64,000 nt of DNA, from contig CAUYUJ010002056.1 in assembly GCA_963575745.1 (NCBI GenBank), forward strand, positions 30,091 through 94,090, in the 5' to 3' direction. Positions 1 through 11,219 of this stretch are shown here, piece by piece. Made by a program: the position numbers and the translations under genes. Source of the DNA: Prorocentrum cordatum (lineage: Eukaryota; Sar; Dinophyceae; Prorocentrales; Prorocentraceae). The number at the start of each line of letters is the position of its first letter. Positions within the stretch are counted from its first letter, which is position 1. The notes under the pieces are model-generated. The model saw nothing but the letters and a program-made list of their open reading frames with translations, did not search any database and had not been told where the DNA came from.

Positions 1-121
1 AGCAGGCACCAGGGATATCAGAAAAATGAACCAGTCGCCTGTCCAGGCCTCCAGGTCGCCCCTGCTGAAGCAAACGATGATTTATTGGTTTGCCGGGGAA
101 CCGTCCGGAACAAGGCGCATG

Positions 122-292
122 GCGCGAAGCGCCAATGCAGTCTTGTGTGTATATAGATATGCGCATGTAAATGTGTACGTACGCATGCGCGCGCACACAT
201 GTATGTATGTGTATGTATGGATGGATGTATGTATGTATATATGTGTATATGTATATACAAATATACGCATGCTTGTAGGTTACGCATATGTA
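122..292. repeat. TATG/TG-rich microsatellite
   Basis: Imperfect tetranucleotide and dinucleotide runs (tgta, tatg, gcac) fill this stretch. The open frames over it encode only Tyr/Ile/His-rich low-complexity peptide, so I treat them as chance. Confidence 0.8.
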
Positions 293-642
293 GTTGGACA
301 GCAGCCTCACTCACAACCGACATCGATACTATGAACGAAAGATCTCACCGTGTATCTTTTTAGAGAAAAACCCAAAAACACATACACACAGATTGACAAA
401 CAAAGCGACCGAACTCACGATCTATGCATCGGCCTCACGACCTGTCGGTCAATATCAGGATCAATGTGTCGATATCGTGATCCATCAATCGGGACAACCA
501 TCGCGTTTCGTTCTCGAAGCTTGACCACTATCTCGAGGCGACAACGGCGCCGAGCGCGTTGCTCTGGGCCCAAATACACTGCGAAATACACCAGGACAAC
601 CTGGCGCCGAGCGCGTTGTTCTGGGCCGAAATGCAATGCGAA
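293..642. other. no gene seen
   Basis: Mixed-composition sequence with two near-repeats around 555-650 (each with gcgccgagcgcgttg followed by ctgggcc). I see no coding signal. Confidence 0.5.
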
Positions 643-890
643 ATACACCAGGACAGCCATCGGGACAGCCGTCGGGGCAACCATCGGGACAACCTTCGGG
701 ACAACCATCGAGACAACCGTCGGGACAGCCATCGGGACAACCATCGGGACAACCATCGGGACAATCACCGGGACAACCATCGGGACAACCATCGGGACAA
801 CCGTCGGAGCAACCGTCGGAACAATTGCCAGGACTGCCATCGGGACAACCACCGGGACAACCACGGGACAGACTGCGAGACAACCGAGAA
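643..890. repeat. 12-bp minisatellite (CGGGACAACCAT)
   Basis: About twenty tandem copies of a 12-mer close to CGGGACAACCAT. The unit is a multiple of three, so all frames stay open and give QPSG, DNHR or DGCP repeats. Related arrays in the opposite orientation lie at 8235-8735, 15755-15875 and 16263-16440. Confidence 0.9.
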
Positions 891-1989
891 GGGCCTCGCG
901 GTCGGCGCGCCTCGCGTGCGGTGGAGGGCCAGCCGACGCAGAGCGGTGGTGGGTCCACCTGCGCAGGCCAGCGGAGGCCAGCGGAAGCGCGGCGGGAAGC
1001 GGAGGGGGAGTGGACGTGGGACGTCAGCACTCGGAGGCGGAGAAGGTGCCCAGGCCGCTGCCCTTTCCTCGCTTCCCCTCTCGGGGGCATCCTCGGAGGA
1101 GGCCCTCGCCGCCATCCCTGGACTCGCCTCGAAGTTCTGGTCAGAACGCCCCCCGCGAGAGGTCCTTGCGAGTTTCCCCAGGCACGTTTGGCTTCAGGGT
1201 TCCCCGAGTCGGCCATGTGGGGCGCTCCAGACAGGGCCCCCCCCCTCGCTCCCGGCGGACGCCGGCGGAAGCAAAGGCGGCGGCGGGTCCGCTGGCAGAA
1301 GCTCGGCGGCGGGCGGCGGCAGTAAATGCGACACGTCAACCTCGGCCAGGCAGGACCTGCTGGGGCACGGGGGGGAGGACAGAGGAAGAGAGGGGTGGGG
1401 AAAGGGACGGAGGAGGACGGAGGAGGAAGAGGAGGAGGATGAGGAAGAGGAGGAGGAGGAGGAGGAGGAAGCGGAGGAAGAGGAGGAGACATGCTTGAAT
1501 GCAGGGCGTCTGGAGTCGGCCATGGCTCCTGCTCCACCGTGAGAGGGAGGGGTCTCGAGGGAAACGGGTCCTAAACTCCGGGGCTCTCCACAGGACCACA
1601 TCCCCTGATCTTGAGCCGTGTTCCGGCGGCCCCGAGGTCCGTGTGGAGGGCCCAGGGGCCAGCAGACGGCGAAACACCTCCGGGACTTTGTTGCTTCGGG
1701 TGCCAGTTCTCTCTTGCTACGGCAGGTCCACGTCGAGACGACGTTGATGTCTGATATTGTGGGGATCGCTCCACCTTGAACAGTGGCGGCTTTCCACTGG
1801 CGCGGATCCTTGGGTGTCGGCCGAGTCTGGGCCACGGGCGGCGTTCAACCTTGGACGCTCGCGCCGGGGTCGCAGCCGCATCGAAACGGCACGAACTGGC
1901 CGTTGCCGCGCCCCCTCCCCCCGCATCCCCCCGCCCTCCGCCGCGCGCGCCAGGTGACCTACTGCGGCTTCGCGGCGGGGCCTCCCGGG
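891..1989. other. GC-rich stretch, no convincing gene; GGA tract at 1405-1492
   Basis: Very GC-rich DNA with several overlapping open frames on both strands, none with a recognisable domain. A purine-only GGA/GGAAGA microsatellite sits at about 1405-1492. The long frames are what high GC and few stops would give by chance. Confidence 0.5.
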
Positions 1990-2157
1990 TCCGAGGGGGA
2001 TGGGTGCACGGGGCGGCGCAGGAGGCAGGGCGGCCTCAGGAGAGGTCCCAAACGGCTTCCGCCTCCCCCGCAGTCCGAGGGGGATGGGTGCACGGGGCGG
2101 CGCAGGAGGCAGGGCGGCCTCAGGAGAGGTCCCAAACGGCTTCCGCCTCCCCCGCAG
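1990..2157. repeat. 84-bp perfect tandem duplication
   Basis: Positions 1990-2073 and 2074-2157 are identical by eye. The unit is 28 codons long, so the duplication does not disturb any frame. Confidence 0.95.
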
Positions 2158-3154
2158 TCTCATCGCCCTCTCCCCGCGGGCGCGCCCCCTTGCGCCGGCT
2201 GTGCAACTGCAGGTGGAGCTGTGTGTTGCTCCGAGCTCGTCTGGCCGTGGAGCAGCGCGTGCGGGCGTCGATCAAGGGTGTCCGCGGCTCGGTGGATTCG
2301 GCTGCGTCGCAGTCGGTTGCACTCGGTCGGTGCGGTTCGGTCGGCCGCCTGGCGTTACCGCGTCGCTGCGCCCTTCTGAGGCTGCTTGCGGCCTGTCGGC
2401 TTCGGCTTCGCTGTCGGTTCGGTCGGTCTTCGGGTTGTGCCGTCGCCGTGAGGCAGGGGCGCGGAGGAGGACGGGGGCACGGGGCGGGGGGAGAGGGAGA
2501 GCGGAGGGGGGGGCCAGGGCTAGTTTCGACTCCTCCGATTCGGTTCGACTCGGTTTCGATCGATTCCGATTCCGACTCGATTCGATTTCGGATTCCGGTT
2601 CGGATTCCGACTGCCGATTTGCGGCGATCCGATTCAATTCGATCGCCGATCCGACTTATCGATTCGATTCTGGGCTCTCCTGGGGGGCAGGGGGAAGAGC
2701 CGGTCTCGCCTCCCATCCCCACCCATGGGCAAAGTCGGTGGGGGAATGGGCTCAGGGGAGACCACCTCGACCCCCGATCGCCCATTCATCGCCGATTGGG
2801 GCCCACGGAATGTGTGCCGCCTGTCCCCTCGAGCGCGTGTCCGGAGCGCCCCGCCAGCGCCCTTCCTGCCGCCGCCGCTCTGGGCATGGGCCACCGCTGG
2901 CGCCAGGTCGCCAGCCGACGCGCCGTGCGGCCTGAGCGGCCGCGGCGGCAGCGGCTGCCCAGCTGAGGTGTGCGGCGACTTCGAGGAGAGGGCTCTTCCG
3001 CAGCGTCCTGCTCCTCCTCGTCCTGTTCCTGATCATCACCATTGTCTTCATCCACCTCCACCTCCTCCCTCCTCCTCCGCCCCCGCCTCCTCTTGCCCCG
3101 CTTCCCTCCTTGTCCTCCTCTTCAACCTCGGCCTCCTCATCATCCTCCCTCACT
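2158..3154. other. GC-rich stretch with GATTCG-type degenerate repeat, no gene
   Basis: 2533-2680 carries imperfect GATTCGATTC/TCCGATTC repeats. The rest is GC-rich with overlapping open frames that show no domain. Confidence 0.5.
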
Positions 3155-3655
<501 letters not shown>

Positions 3656-4450
3656 GCGTTCGCACGGCTGCCCCTCGCCCTCGGCTCTCGTCCTCGGCCC
3701 GGCGGCACGGCGCGGCCTGGAGGGGCTTGCCCGCTGGCGTACGTTGCCCTCCTCGTTGAGGCGGCGGTCCACGACGCGGCGAAGTCGCCCAGGCGCACCG
3801 TGGCGGCGGTCGCGCGCTCCGCCATCTCCACGGCGATCTTCGCCTGCGGAGGTGGCTGGAGCCGCCCGCTGCAGACGACGATGCCGGGCGCGGTGCGAGT
3901 CTGTCGACATGCCTTGAGGGCCGCCCGCCACGTCCGCGGCCGCCGCGGCCAAGCGGCGGCGGCGCCGCCAGCGCCGCGCGGCGAGGTGGCGTGCAGGCGC
4001 TGGGGCCGAGGCTGAGGCTGGCGGGGAGGCTGCAGCGGCGCTGGCCGTTCGCCCGATGCTGGGGGAGGTCGAGGGTCTTGGTGCCAGGATGGACGTCGAG
4101 GACGGCGTCTTCGGTGACGATTGGCCGATGGCCTCGTGCGGCTGGCGCGCAAGCACCAGCCCATGGAGGTGGAGGCTGCGGCTGCTGCTGGTGTAACGTC
4201 GCGCCTGGGGATTCCGCGGGGGACGTCCGCACGGACGCGCTGCCAGCTCGGCGGCGGCGCCGGCGCGAGGAGCAGGCCGCTGGTCGGCTCGCGGAGCCCG
4301 CAGCTGGTGCTGCGAGCGGAGCGGGCAGGCCGGCAGCTGCGGGCGGCGCGCCACGGCCGGGGGCGCGGGCGCGGACGGCGCCGGCGCCAGGGGCGGCGGG
4401 CGGCGCGGTCACAGCCGCGGACGTCCTGGCCCTGCTCAGGGCCGATGGCA
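3656..4450. other. very GC-rich segment, possible exon on minus strand
   Basis: This block is much richer in GC than the flanking TCA arrays and is open in several frames. A minus-strand frame around 3700-3900 reads as a fairly natural protein (AKIAVEMAERATAATVRLGD). I recognise no family, and the competing frames look equally open. It could be an exon cut off by the TCA arrays, or only GC-rich DNA with few stops. Confidence 0.25.
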
Positions 4451-4536
4451 TGCTCTTAGGGCTCCAGTTCCTTTCCTTCTCTCTTTTTCCACGCCTTTCC
4501 CTTCCCTCTCTGTATATTGTCCGATCGGCGGATCTT

Positions 4537-4575
4537 CACCATCACCATCATCGTCATCATCACCACCATCATCAC

Positions 4576-4607
<32 letters not shown>

Positions 4608-4683
4608 CCACCACCACCATCACTATCACCATCACCATCACCATCACCACCATCATCATCATCATCATCATCATCATCACCAC

Positions 4684-4731
<48 letters not shown>

Positions 4732-5055
4732 AATCATCACCATTACCATCACCATCATCAGCAGCAGCATCATCACGACCACCATCACCACCACCATCAT
4801 CACCACCATCGTCATCATCACCATCATCACCATCATCATCACCATCATCAACACCATCATCACCACCATTAGCATCATCATCATCATCATCATCATCACC
4901 ACCATCACCATCAGCATCATCACCATCATGATCACCCTCTCATCATTCCTCCTCCTCCTCCTCCTCCTCCTCCTCCGCCTCCTCCTCCTCCTCTTTCTCT
5001 CCAGCCACCGTCGCTGTCTCCTCCTCGTCCTCCCTCCCTCCCTCCCTCCCTCCTT
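4537..5055. repeat. second TCA microsatellite, then TCC tract
   Basis: TCA/CAC trinucleotide repeats at 4537-4930 are followed by TCC and CCTC runs to about 5055. Confidence 0.95.
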
Positions 5056-6090
5056 CCTCTGTCATCCCTCCCTCTCTCCGCTTCGCTGTGGGGCCCGCGG
5101 TACGGAGGGGAGAACTCCACGATCTCCTCCACCCCGTTCACCTCGTCGGAGACACAAAACTGGCCGGACGTCTGCGCAGAGCTCTAAGGTCCTAACAGGG
5201 CCCGATTCCCCACACCTTTTCTCCTCGGCGCGGAGCCGCCAGCGGTGGGGGGAGGGGGTTCCAGCGCCGACCGAAGAATCCGGCGTGAATCCGAAAGATT
5301 TCCCTCTGGCGAAAATGCTTGAGGGGGAGCGGCGACGACGACGACGACTTAAACTGGAAAGCTTCTCGCACATGCTGACAGGGTCGGCGGATTTCTGTTA
5401 ACTCGATGTGGTTCAATGGCCTAGCACAGCTCACGATGCCCTTCATGAACTGAGTTCGCCAGCGTTGCGACTACGTAAAGTGTTTCGATGATCCATTCGA
5501 TGTTGGGTCATCCTGTCTCCCGCGGCTCATGCCCTCGCCCGCATTCCTGTCCCCTCTGATTATCTGGCTGATCTCGGGCACGCGCTCGAGCGCATGCTTT
5601 GCTCAATCCAAAATGGGCGCGACCACGCAAGGTGCAATTTCTGTGCTAGCGCGTCGTTTTGAAGCATCGTGTTATACGCGCTCATCACCTTCGCAAAGTA
5701 ATGACACGTACGTGGCATGACGAACAGCAGCCCAAGCATCGTCATTCAGAATCGTTTGACTATGTGATTGATCATGGCACCTACGCTCATCATCCTCATC
5801 GGCATCATCATCAGCAGCATCATCATCATCATCGTCATCATCACCATCATCACCAATATCATATTCATCTTCACAGCATCATCCCCATCACCATCATCAT
5901 CCCCATCAGAGTCATCTGAATCATCACTCGTCCTCCTGCAACTCTTCTTTTTCCATTACCGTTCTGGCCCAGGTGGTGGCATTGTGTTTCGGCGTACAGC
6001 GTCTGTATGGTACATAATTTGCCGTGCCCGTGTGGTCATCAGTTGCACGTCCCGCACTCGAGCGAAATAGCATGTACCAGTTGTAACATT
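5056..6090. other. no clear gene; third TCA array at 5780-5925
   Basis: Unassigned sequence, with a TCA/CATCAC array at about 5780-5925. The base composition drops from GC-rich to near-balanced after about 5400. 5230-5300 shares a short stretch (gggttccagcgccgacc) with 17620-17640. Confidence 0.5.
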
Positions 6091-6097
6091 ACCCAGG

Positions 6098-7549
6098 TTG
6101 CCCGATGCCATGTACCAAAAAGTAGGTGGTTGCCCTGAGGCCGATGGCCGAGGGGTGGACAAGTTGCTTAGCGACCTCGACAACAGATTGTCATTTCATG
6201 ACAACAGGTGGATGTGCCTCACCCAACCTGAGAGGGCCACCCTGTGCTTGGGACCAGTCGCACGCCTCGAAGTCACCATTGTGAAGGCGAGGAACATAAT
6301 ACCCAACGAGGCCAATGGGATGCAAAGGTTCTTGGCACCTCCGCAACCATTTGTCAGAGTGTATTTGGACGACAAGGAGGTGTACGAGGGCTTTCGCTCG
6401 AGCAATACGCGCAACCCGACGTTTCATGACAAGTGTGAGGTCGACGCTACTGCGGCGAAATCGATTGTGCGATTTCACGTGTACGACAAAGACATCGAAG
6501 ATGAGGAGGCTAAAGATGTGTTGAAGGGGAACATGACCAAGTTTTCAGTGGCGAACGGTAAGTCGTCTTCGCTGCGCCACTCCCTCGGTTTCGTAGAGAT
6601 TTGTCTCGCGGACATGCCATTCGACCAGGAAATATCAGGCTGGTTGGAGTTGCGTTTTCCCATGCACCTGCAAGGCACAAACAGGATGCGCTACCAGCAG
6701 CACTGCGAGTCACGCGAAGATGTGTTGCACGAGAGGATGATAGAAAAGTCTAAAGGGCACACTTCGGTAAACCACTCGCACAAGGCGGCTTTCGTGCAAA
6801 CGTCGAAGAAGGCCGGCAAGAAACAATCGGGGGTTAGCATGATGAAAAGCATAATGGGCAGATTCCGTGACCAACCGTCATCATCAGCGGGTGAAGGAGC
6901 TTCAGAAATGTCCCAGCTCAACGCAGGCGAATTGTTTGTCAAGATGAGGTTAGTGAGGGTCGCGCCGTCGAAATACGACGTCATGTACTCACATGCCCTT
7001 CAGCCCCCCGCGTTGTCTTTCAATCCTGTCGTTCAAGAAGATGCGCTCCCAGAGTTCGATATTCAGGAGTTGTTCGACGATGCAATAGACATCAAGTTTG
7101 CGGTCATCGACGATTTCGTGCTTTGTGCCGCCAGCTACGTATGGTATATACTCAATTGGCACAGCAGGGCCGTCTCTGGTCTTATCACATTGTGTCTCTT
7201 GCTGGCTTGTTGGAGACCATACCTCATCAACCCGTTCATGTATGGCATAATGGCAGCGCTCTTATCCGTCAGCTTGCGGCACGTCACGCCACCTTCCCAA
7301 TTCAGTAGATTGGGTGGCGATTGTGCGAGGGGCGCACACGAAATTGTAGCGTGCGACACCTTGTGCCCCAGGCATGGGAGAGCCGTAGTACGTGGCCCAC
7401 TCTTCCGCGTCATGTCGGTGTGCCTCCCCTCGGCGTCGACCTCGTCCAGTCCTAGCGTTCCCTTTATCTCCACATTCCTTCTGCACCAGCTCCTCGCCGT
7501 CTGTCTTCGTTTCTCCTGCCCATCCTTTGTGTGGCGACGGTTGGAATAA
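6098..7549 (+). CDS. C2-domain protein with C-terminal membrane segments (partial or single exon)
   Basis: This is the best candidate for a host gene. The frame opens after a TAG at 6068. 6098 is TTG and the first ATG in frame is at 6110. A splice acceptor before gttgcc at about 6097 is also possible, so the true start is uncertain. Residues about 50-190 form a C2-like module: LEVTIVKARNI, then FVRVYLDD, RNPTFHD, FHVYDKD and GWLELRFPM. Such domains bind phospholipid, often with Ca2+; acidic residues are present but I cannot assign ligands. Residues about 335-395 are hydrophobic (ASYVWYILN, LITLCLLLACWRP, MYGIMAALLSVSL), suggesting two or three membrane helices. The order C2 then C-terminal membrane anchor recalls plant MCTP-type proteins. 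The last 80 residues (Ser/Cys/Arg-rich) look like intron or 3' untranslated sequence read as protein. It is less GC-rich than its neighbours. Confidence 0.6.
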   Translation: MPDAMYQKVGGCPEADGRGVDKLLSDLDNRLSFHDNRWMCLTQPERATLCLGPVARLEVTIVKARNIIPNEANGMQRFLAPPQPFVRVYLDDKEVYEGFRSSNTRNPTFHDKCEVDATAAKSIVRFHVYDKDIEDEEAKDVLKGNMTKFSVANGKSSSLRHSLGFVEICLADMPFDQEISGWLELRFPMHLQGTNRMRYQQHCESREDVLHERMIEKSKGHTSVNHSHKAAFVQTSKKAGKKQSGVSMMKSIMGRFRDQPSSSAGEGASEMSQLNAGELFVKMRLVRVAPSKYDVMYSHALQPPALSFNPVVQEDALPEFDIQELFDDAIDIKFAVIDDFVLCAASYVWYILNWHSRAVSGLITLCLLLACWRPYLINPFMYGIMAALLSVSLRHVTPPSQFSRLGGDCARGAHEIVACDTLCPRHGRAVVRGPLFRVMSVCLPSASTSSSPSVPFISTFLLHQLLAVCLRFSCPSFVWRRLE

Positions 7550-8234
7550 AGCCCTAACGGAAGTAACATGTGACACTTCGACCGTCTTTGGGCTGTTTTG
7601 GGATTCGTTGAGGCAATCATAGGTCATGGGGAGAGGCGGGGAGGATGAGGAGGATGAGGGGAATGGTGGTGATGTTGGTAACGATGGGGAGGAGAAAGAG
7701 GAAGGACGTAACATGTGAAACTTAGTTTCCCGAGTCCACTTGACGATCGCAAGCGGTTACCTCCCGAGTGGCTGACCAGCCCGAGGAAGCAGCGGCTCTC
7801 GAGCCAGCGCAGCACTCAGTGAGGCGGTGGTTCGAGCGACGCCAGGAGGCTGCAACATGTAACAGATTCGTCTCTAGTCTTGAAGCGGTTGTTCTGCGTG
7901 TTGTTTCGGTTGCCTTGGGGTCGTATTGGGCTGCAGTGAGACAGTCTGGGACGGGGCAGCAGATGAGGAAAATGCTGATGAGGAGGAGGAGCCAGGAGGA
8001 GAAGATGGAAGAGGAAGGTGGTAACGTGTGGCCCATTTTGTCGGCAATCCCCGATAAATACGTCGTAGGTTTGGGGGGCGAGATCGAAGTGAACCAGAAT
8101 CTCCCAACCAGGAATTCTGTTTCGGTTTCACTTCGTGTCGTGTGTGGCGCGCTTGCGGGCGAGGCGAAGTTGCGCAAGGGCGAAGCAGGTCCCAAGCCTG
8201 ATCAGGGCAGGTTGCCATCAGATTGTTCCACCGC
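7550..8234. other. no gene seen
   Basis: Contains GGA/GATGAG low-complexity patches (7625-7700, 7965-8020). 8120-8180 resembles 35390-35430 and 8990-9040 (gtgtgtggcgcgcttgcggg-like). Possibly the 3' flank of the C2 gene. Confidence 0.4.
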
Positions 8235-8735
8235 TCCGCTCCGGCGGGCGGTGGCTTCCAGGCTGTCCCGCGGTTGTGCCGTGATTGTCCCGCGGATGGC
8301 CCGCGGTTGTACCCATGATTGTCCCGTTGTTGTCCCAATGGTTGCATTGTGATTCTCTCATGGTTGCCCCGATGGTTGTCCCGTCATTGCCCCGTAGTTG
8401 TCCCGTGGTTGCTTTTGAGTTGTCCGACAGTTGCCCCTTGGTTGCCTTGTGGTTGCCCCGTTGTCCCGTGGTTATCCCATGATTATCTCGTGGTGGTCCC
8501 TTGATTGTCTTGTGGCTGTCCCGCGGTTATCCCATGGTTATTCCATGTTTGTTTTGTGGTTGTCCTGTGGTTGTCCCATGGTTGTCCCGCAGTGGACCCG
8601 TGGTGGTCCCGTGGTTGTCCTGTGTTGTTTTGTTGTGGTTGTCCCGTGGTTGTCTCGTGGTTGCCCCGTGGTTGTCCCATGTTTGCCCCGCGGTTGTCCC
8701 GTGGGTGCCCCGTCGATGTACCAGGTTTTACAAGG
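8235..8735. repeat. TTGTCCCGTGG minisatellite
   Basis: Imperfect tandem copies of an approximately 11-12-bp unit TTGTCCCGTGGT. It is the reverse-complement relative of the 643-890 array. All three plus-strand frames stay open. Confidence 0.9.
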
Positions 8736-8934
8736 AGACCGATTGGCCTACATATATGTACATACATATGTCCGGAAACATGTATAGTGAGATCGATAGA
8801 GCGACTGATGTAGGAGAGCGGCAGACCCGATAGATGGACAGTGAGATCGATACATAGTGCGATCAATATATAGGTCGGCACCGAGATCGATGCATAAGTT
8901 GTCAACACGGTAGATCGGAGGCTGGGGTGCGAGA
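8736..8934. repeat. GAGATCGATA-type degenerate repeat
   Basis: Short imperfect repeats of gagatcgata with ATAT spacers. The same family occurs at 15876-16262 and, interleaved with GTGTCCCG, at 35727-36212. Confidence 0.75.
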
Positions 8935-9121
8935 TCGAAGTGAAACGGAGACCCCCGCCGGAAATCGGTGTCGGCCTCGTGTTCATGCCGTGCGCGCGGG
9001 CGAGATGAGGTTGCGTGCGCGGGGCGAGAGCAGTGATCCCGCCGTTGCCGCTGGGGCGAAGTCAGAGCAGATGTGTCTCCCCCTTCCCGCCCGCGGATTT
9101 GAGGAGAGGGTTGTCCCGTGG
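8935..9121. repeat. dispersed repeat shared with 35370-35500
   Basis: The sequence around 8990-9080 (cgtgcgcgcgggcgag, cccgccgttgc, gggcgaagtca) aligns by eye with 35390-35480. It forms the left flank of element 1 and predates its insertion. Confidence 0.6.
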
Positions 9122-9126
9122 TTGTT

Positions 9127-9229
9127 TGCAGAGATCGGGCACCGTCGGATTCTGTGTACGAAGCCTTTTGGCCCGAGAGGCTTTCGGCTTGGAACGGACT
9201 GAGAAAAGGTTCATCAGTTTCTCTCTTCA
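9127..9229 (+). repeat. 5' LTR of element 1
   Basis: 103 bp, begins TGCAGAGATC and ends CTCTTCA, so it has TG...CA termini. Identical to 15647-15749. Confidence 0.95.
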
Positions 9230-9247
9230 TGGTATTGCGGAGCCTGG
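9230..9247 (+). promoter_or_regulatory. primer-binding site of element 1
   Basis: TGGTATTGCGGAGCC starts directly after the LTR. TGGTA fits a tRNA ending in CCA, and the start is similar to initiator-Met primer sites (TGGTATCAGAGC in plants). The dinoflagellate tRNA was not checked. Confidence 0.7.
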
Positions 9248-9307
9248 TTGGATCCTCGGTCTGAGAGACCGCCAGGGAGATCGCTGGCTGGCTAGACGCG
9301 GCACGAG

Positions 9308-11200
9308 ATGGCTACCAACGAAGAGCTGTTTCGACAGATGCAGGCCCTGACCGCGGAGGTGCAGAGGCTGAGCGAGGAGAACGCTCGACTGCAGCGCGAG
9401 CAGCAAGGCGGGCTCCAGGCCATCCCGGCCCTCGTGGATGCGGTGACCCGCCTGACGGGTAGGCCCGACCAGTTCCAGAGGCTCGTCGACACGAAAGGGA
9501 TCGGCAAGCCCTCGGTGTTCGACGGGTCGGAGGCCAAGTACCGCGAATGGGCTGCCAAGTTCGAGTCTTTCGTAGTCGGAGTCTTCGGCGAGCAGTTCAG
9601 GGCGGTGTTGGAGTGGAGCGTTGAGCGGCACGACTCGATCGATCGCGGGCTCTGGCAGGCGGCTTTCGGGCCGCACAGTGAAGGCGAGATCGACCACATC
9701 GACGAGATGGTGGCGCAGCTGCACACGGCGATCCAGCAGCTCGTGACAGGCGAACCCTTCGACATCACTCAGAACGTCGACAAGGGCAACGGGCTCGAGT
9801 GCTGGAGGCGCCTCGCGAGGAGGTTCGACCCTTCCACCGGCGGGCGGAAGCGGAACTTGTTGAAGCTGGTCCTCTCGCCCGGGCGCTGCAAGCTCGAGGA
9901 GCTCGCGGGTGCCCTGGAGAGGTGGGAGGAGGCCGTGAAACGGTACGAGTCCAGGAGGGACGACGACGGCAACCGCGAGCGGCTCTCGGACAGCGTGCGG
10001 ATGTCTGCCTTGGAGAGCCTGCTACCAGCTGAGCTCGAAGAACACGTTCTTCTCAACCAGAGCCGCCTGAACACCTACGAGCTGCTCAGGAGGGAGATCG
10101 CGTCGCACCTGGAGGCCAGGACCGGTGCTCGACTTCGAGACGCCCCGGTGCTCACCAAGACGCAGCGCGACCCCAACGCCATGGACATCGGCGCCCTGGT
10201 CCGCGCGTACCAGGGCGGGAAGGCCGGCAAGGACAAGGGCGGCAAGAGCAAAACGGGCACTGGCAAAGGCAAGGACGACAAAGTCAAGAAAGGAGGTAAG
10301 GGCTCAGGCCCGGGCTCAGGCAAGGGGTCTGACACGTCCCACCTCATCTGCTGGAACTGCGGGCGTTCGGGGCACAAGAGCTCGGACTGCTGGAGACCGT
10401 CGGCCTCGGCGGAGGTGATCGCCAAGGCTAAGGCTAAAGCCAAGGGCAAGCAGAAGCCGAAGGGCGGCGGCAAGCACGACGCGGGCGCGCTGGACGTCGG
10501 GAAGTCCGAGGAGGAGGCCCCGGGCAACTGGGAGCCAGAGGACCACATGTTCTTGGAGCTGTTCTCCGCCGAGCGCGAGGAGAGCGCGAAGGAGGTGAAC
10601 AGGAGGATCGTGGACGACAAGGGCTGGGTGAAGGTCAACTTCGACAGTGGATGCGCGAGCTCGGTGATCCCCCGCGAATGGACTCCAGCGACTTCGGCCC
10701 CTTCGAGTCAGAGGTTCAAGACGGCGAGTGGTGGTATCATCTCAGACGAGGGCGGCGGGGTGCTGGAGGGCATCAACGAGAATGGCGCTAGGATGCGCAT
10801 CGCCGGGCGCAGGGCTGCCGTTACCAAACCCCTCGTCTCGGCCAGCGAGATGCTCAAGAAGAGGATCGGCATCCTGGACGAGAGCTGCGGCATGGTGATT
10901 GAGAAGGGTTCCACTGCCGGACGGGCGATCATGAAGCTGGTCGCTAAGCTCAAGGAGACGGGAGCGCTGGAGGACAACATCAGGTTGAACCAGGAGCGCG
11001 GGGTGTACAACGCCTACCTGAAGTTGCCGGAGGAGAAGGCCAGGGAGCTGGAGCAGTTGCCGCTGAACACGATCGAGTCGGAGCTGGCCCATCGCCGAGC
11101 CGAGGCGGATCTACTCGCTCGAGCACGTGCAGGGCTTGCTTCGCCGGCCCGTCCTCCCGCCTTGCAGGCGTCGGGGGGCAGCTGGCGGGTACCACCGTAA
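9308..11200 (+). CDS. gag: gag polyprotein with zinc knuckle and protease motif, element 1
   Basis: 630 residues from an ATG 78 bp after the LTR. Order: N-terminal coiled-coil-like stretch (MQALTAEVQRLSEENARLQR, 11-30); capsid-like helical region, about 70-275 (FDGSEAKYREW, ECWRRLARRFDP); a Gly/Lys-rich linker; a CCHC zinc knuckle C348-C361 (CWNCGRSGHKSSDC, spacing 2-4-4); a Lys/Ala-rich basic stretch; then NFDSGCASSVIP near 444-455, where DSG is the likely aspartic-protease active site, placing the protease in this ORF. It ends with a TAA at 11198 just after a slippery G run. Function: forms the particle, binds element RNA through the knuckle, and probably self-cleaves. Confidence 0.93.
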   Translation: MATNEELFRQMQALTAEVQRLSEENARLQREQQGGLQAIPALVDAVTRLTGRPDQFQRLVDTKGIGKPSVFDGSEAKYREWAAKFESFVVGVFGEQFRAVLEWSVERHDSIDRGLWQAAFGPHSEGEIDHIDEMVAQLHTAIQQLVTGEPFDITQNVDKGNGLECWRRLARRFDPSTGGRKRNLLKLVLSPGRCKLEELAGALERWEEAVKRYESRRDDDGNRERLSDSVRMSALESLLPAELEEHVLLNQSRLNTYELLRREIASHLEARTGARLRDAPVLTKTQRDPNAMDIGALVRAYQGGKAGKDKGGKSKTGTGKGKDDKVKKGGKGSGPGSGKGSDTSHLICWNCGRSGHKSSDCWRPSASAEVIAKAKAKAKGKQKPKGGGKHDAGALDVGKSEEEAPGNWEPEDHMFLELFSAEREESAKEVNRRIVDDKGWVKVNFDSGCASSVIPREWTPATSAPSSQRFKTASGGIISDEGGGVLEGINENGARMRIAGRRAAVTKPLVSASEMLKKRIGILDESCGMVIEKGSTAGRAIMKLVAKLKETGALEDNIRLNQERGVYNAYLKLPEEKARELEQLPLNTIESELAHRRAEADLLARARAGLASPARPPALQASGGSWRVPP

Positions 11201-11219
11201 GCCCGAGCGCGCCGCCAGC
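11173..11219 (+). promoter_or_regulatory. candidate -1 ribosomal frameshift site between gag and pol
   Basis: GGGGGGC at 11173-11179 sits in the gag frame exactly as X XXY YYZ (codons ggg, ggc). A -1 slip enters the pol frame, which is open from there to 15489. One base later an 8-bp perfect stem can form: GCTGGCGG (11181-11188) with CCGCCAGC (11212-11219). The gag stop lies 19 bases after the heptamer. The short spacer is atypical (5-8 nt is usual). Confidence 0.55.

Noticed and set aside
485-1542. Several 200-380-residue frames on both strands
   Set aside because: Overlapping frames are equally open because of high GC and a 12-bp repeat; no motif or start context favours one.
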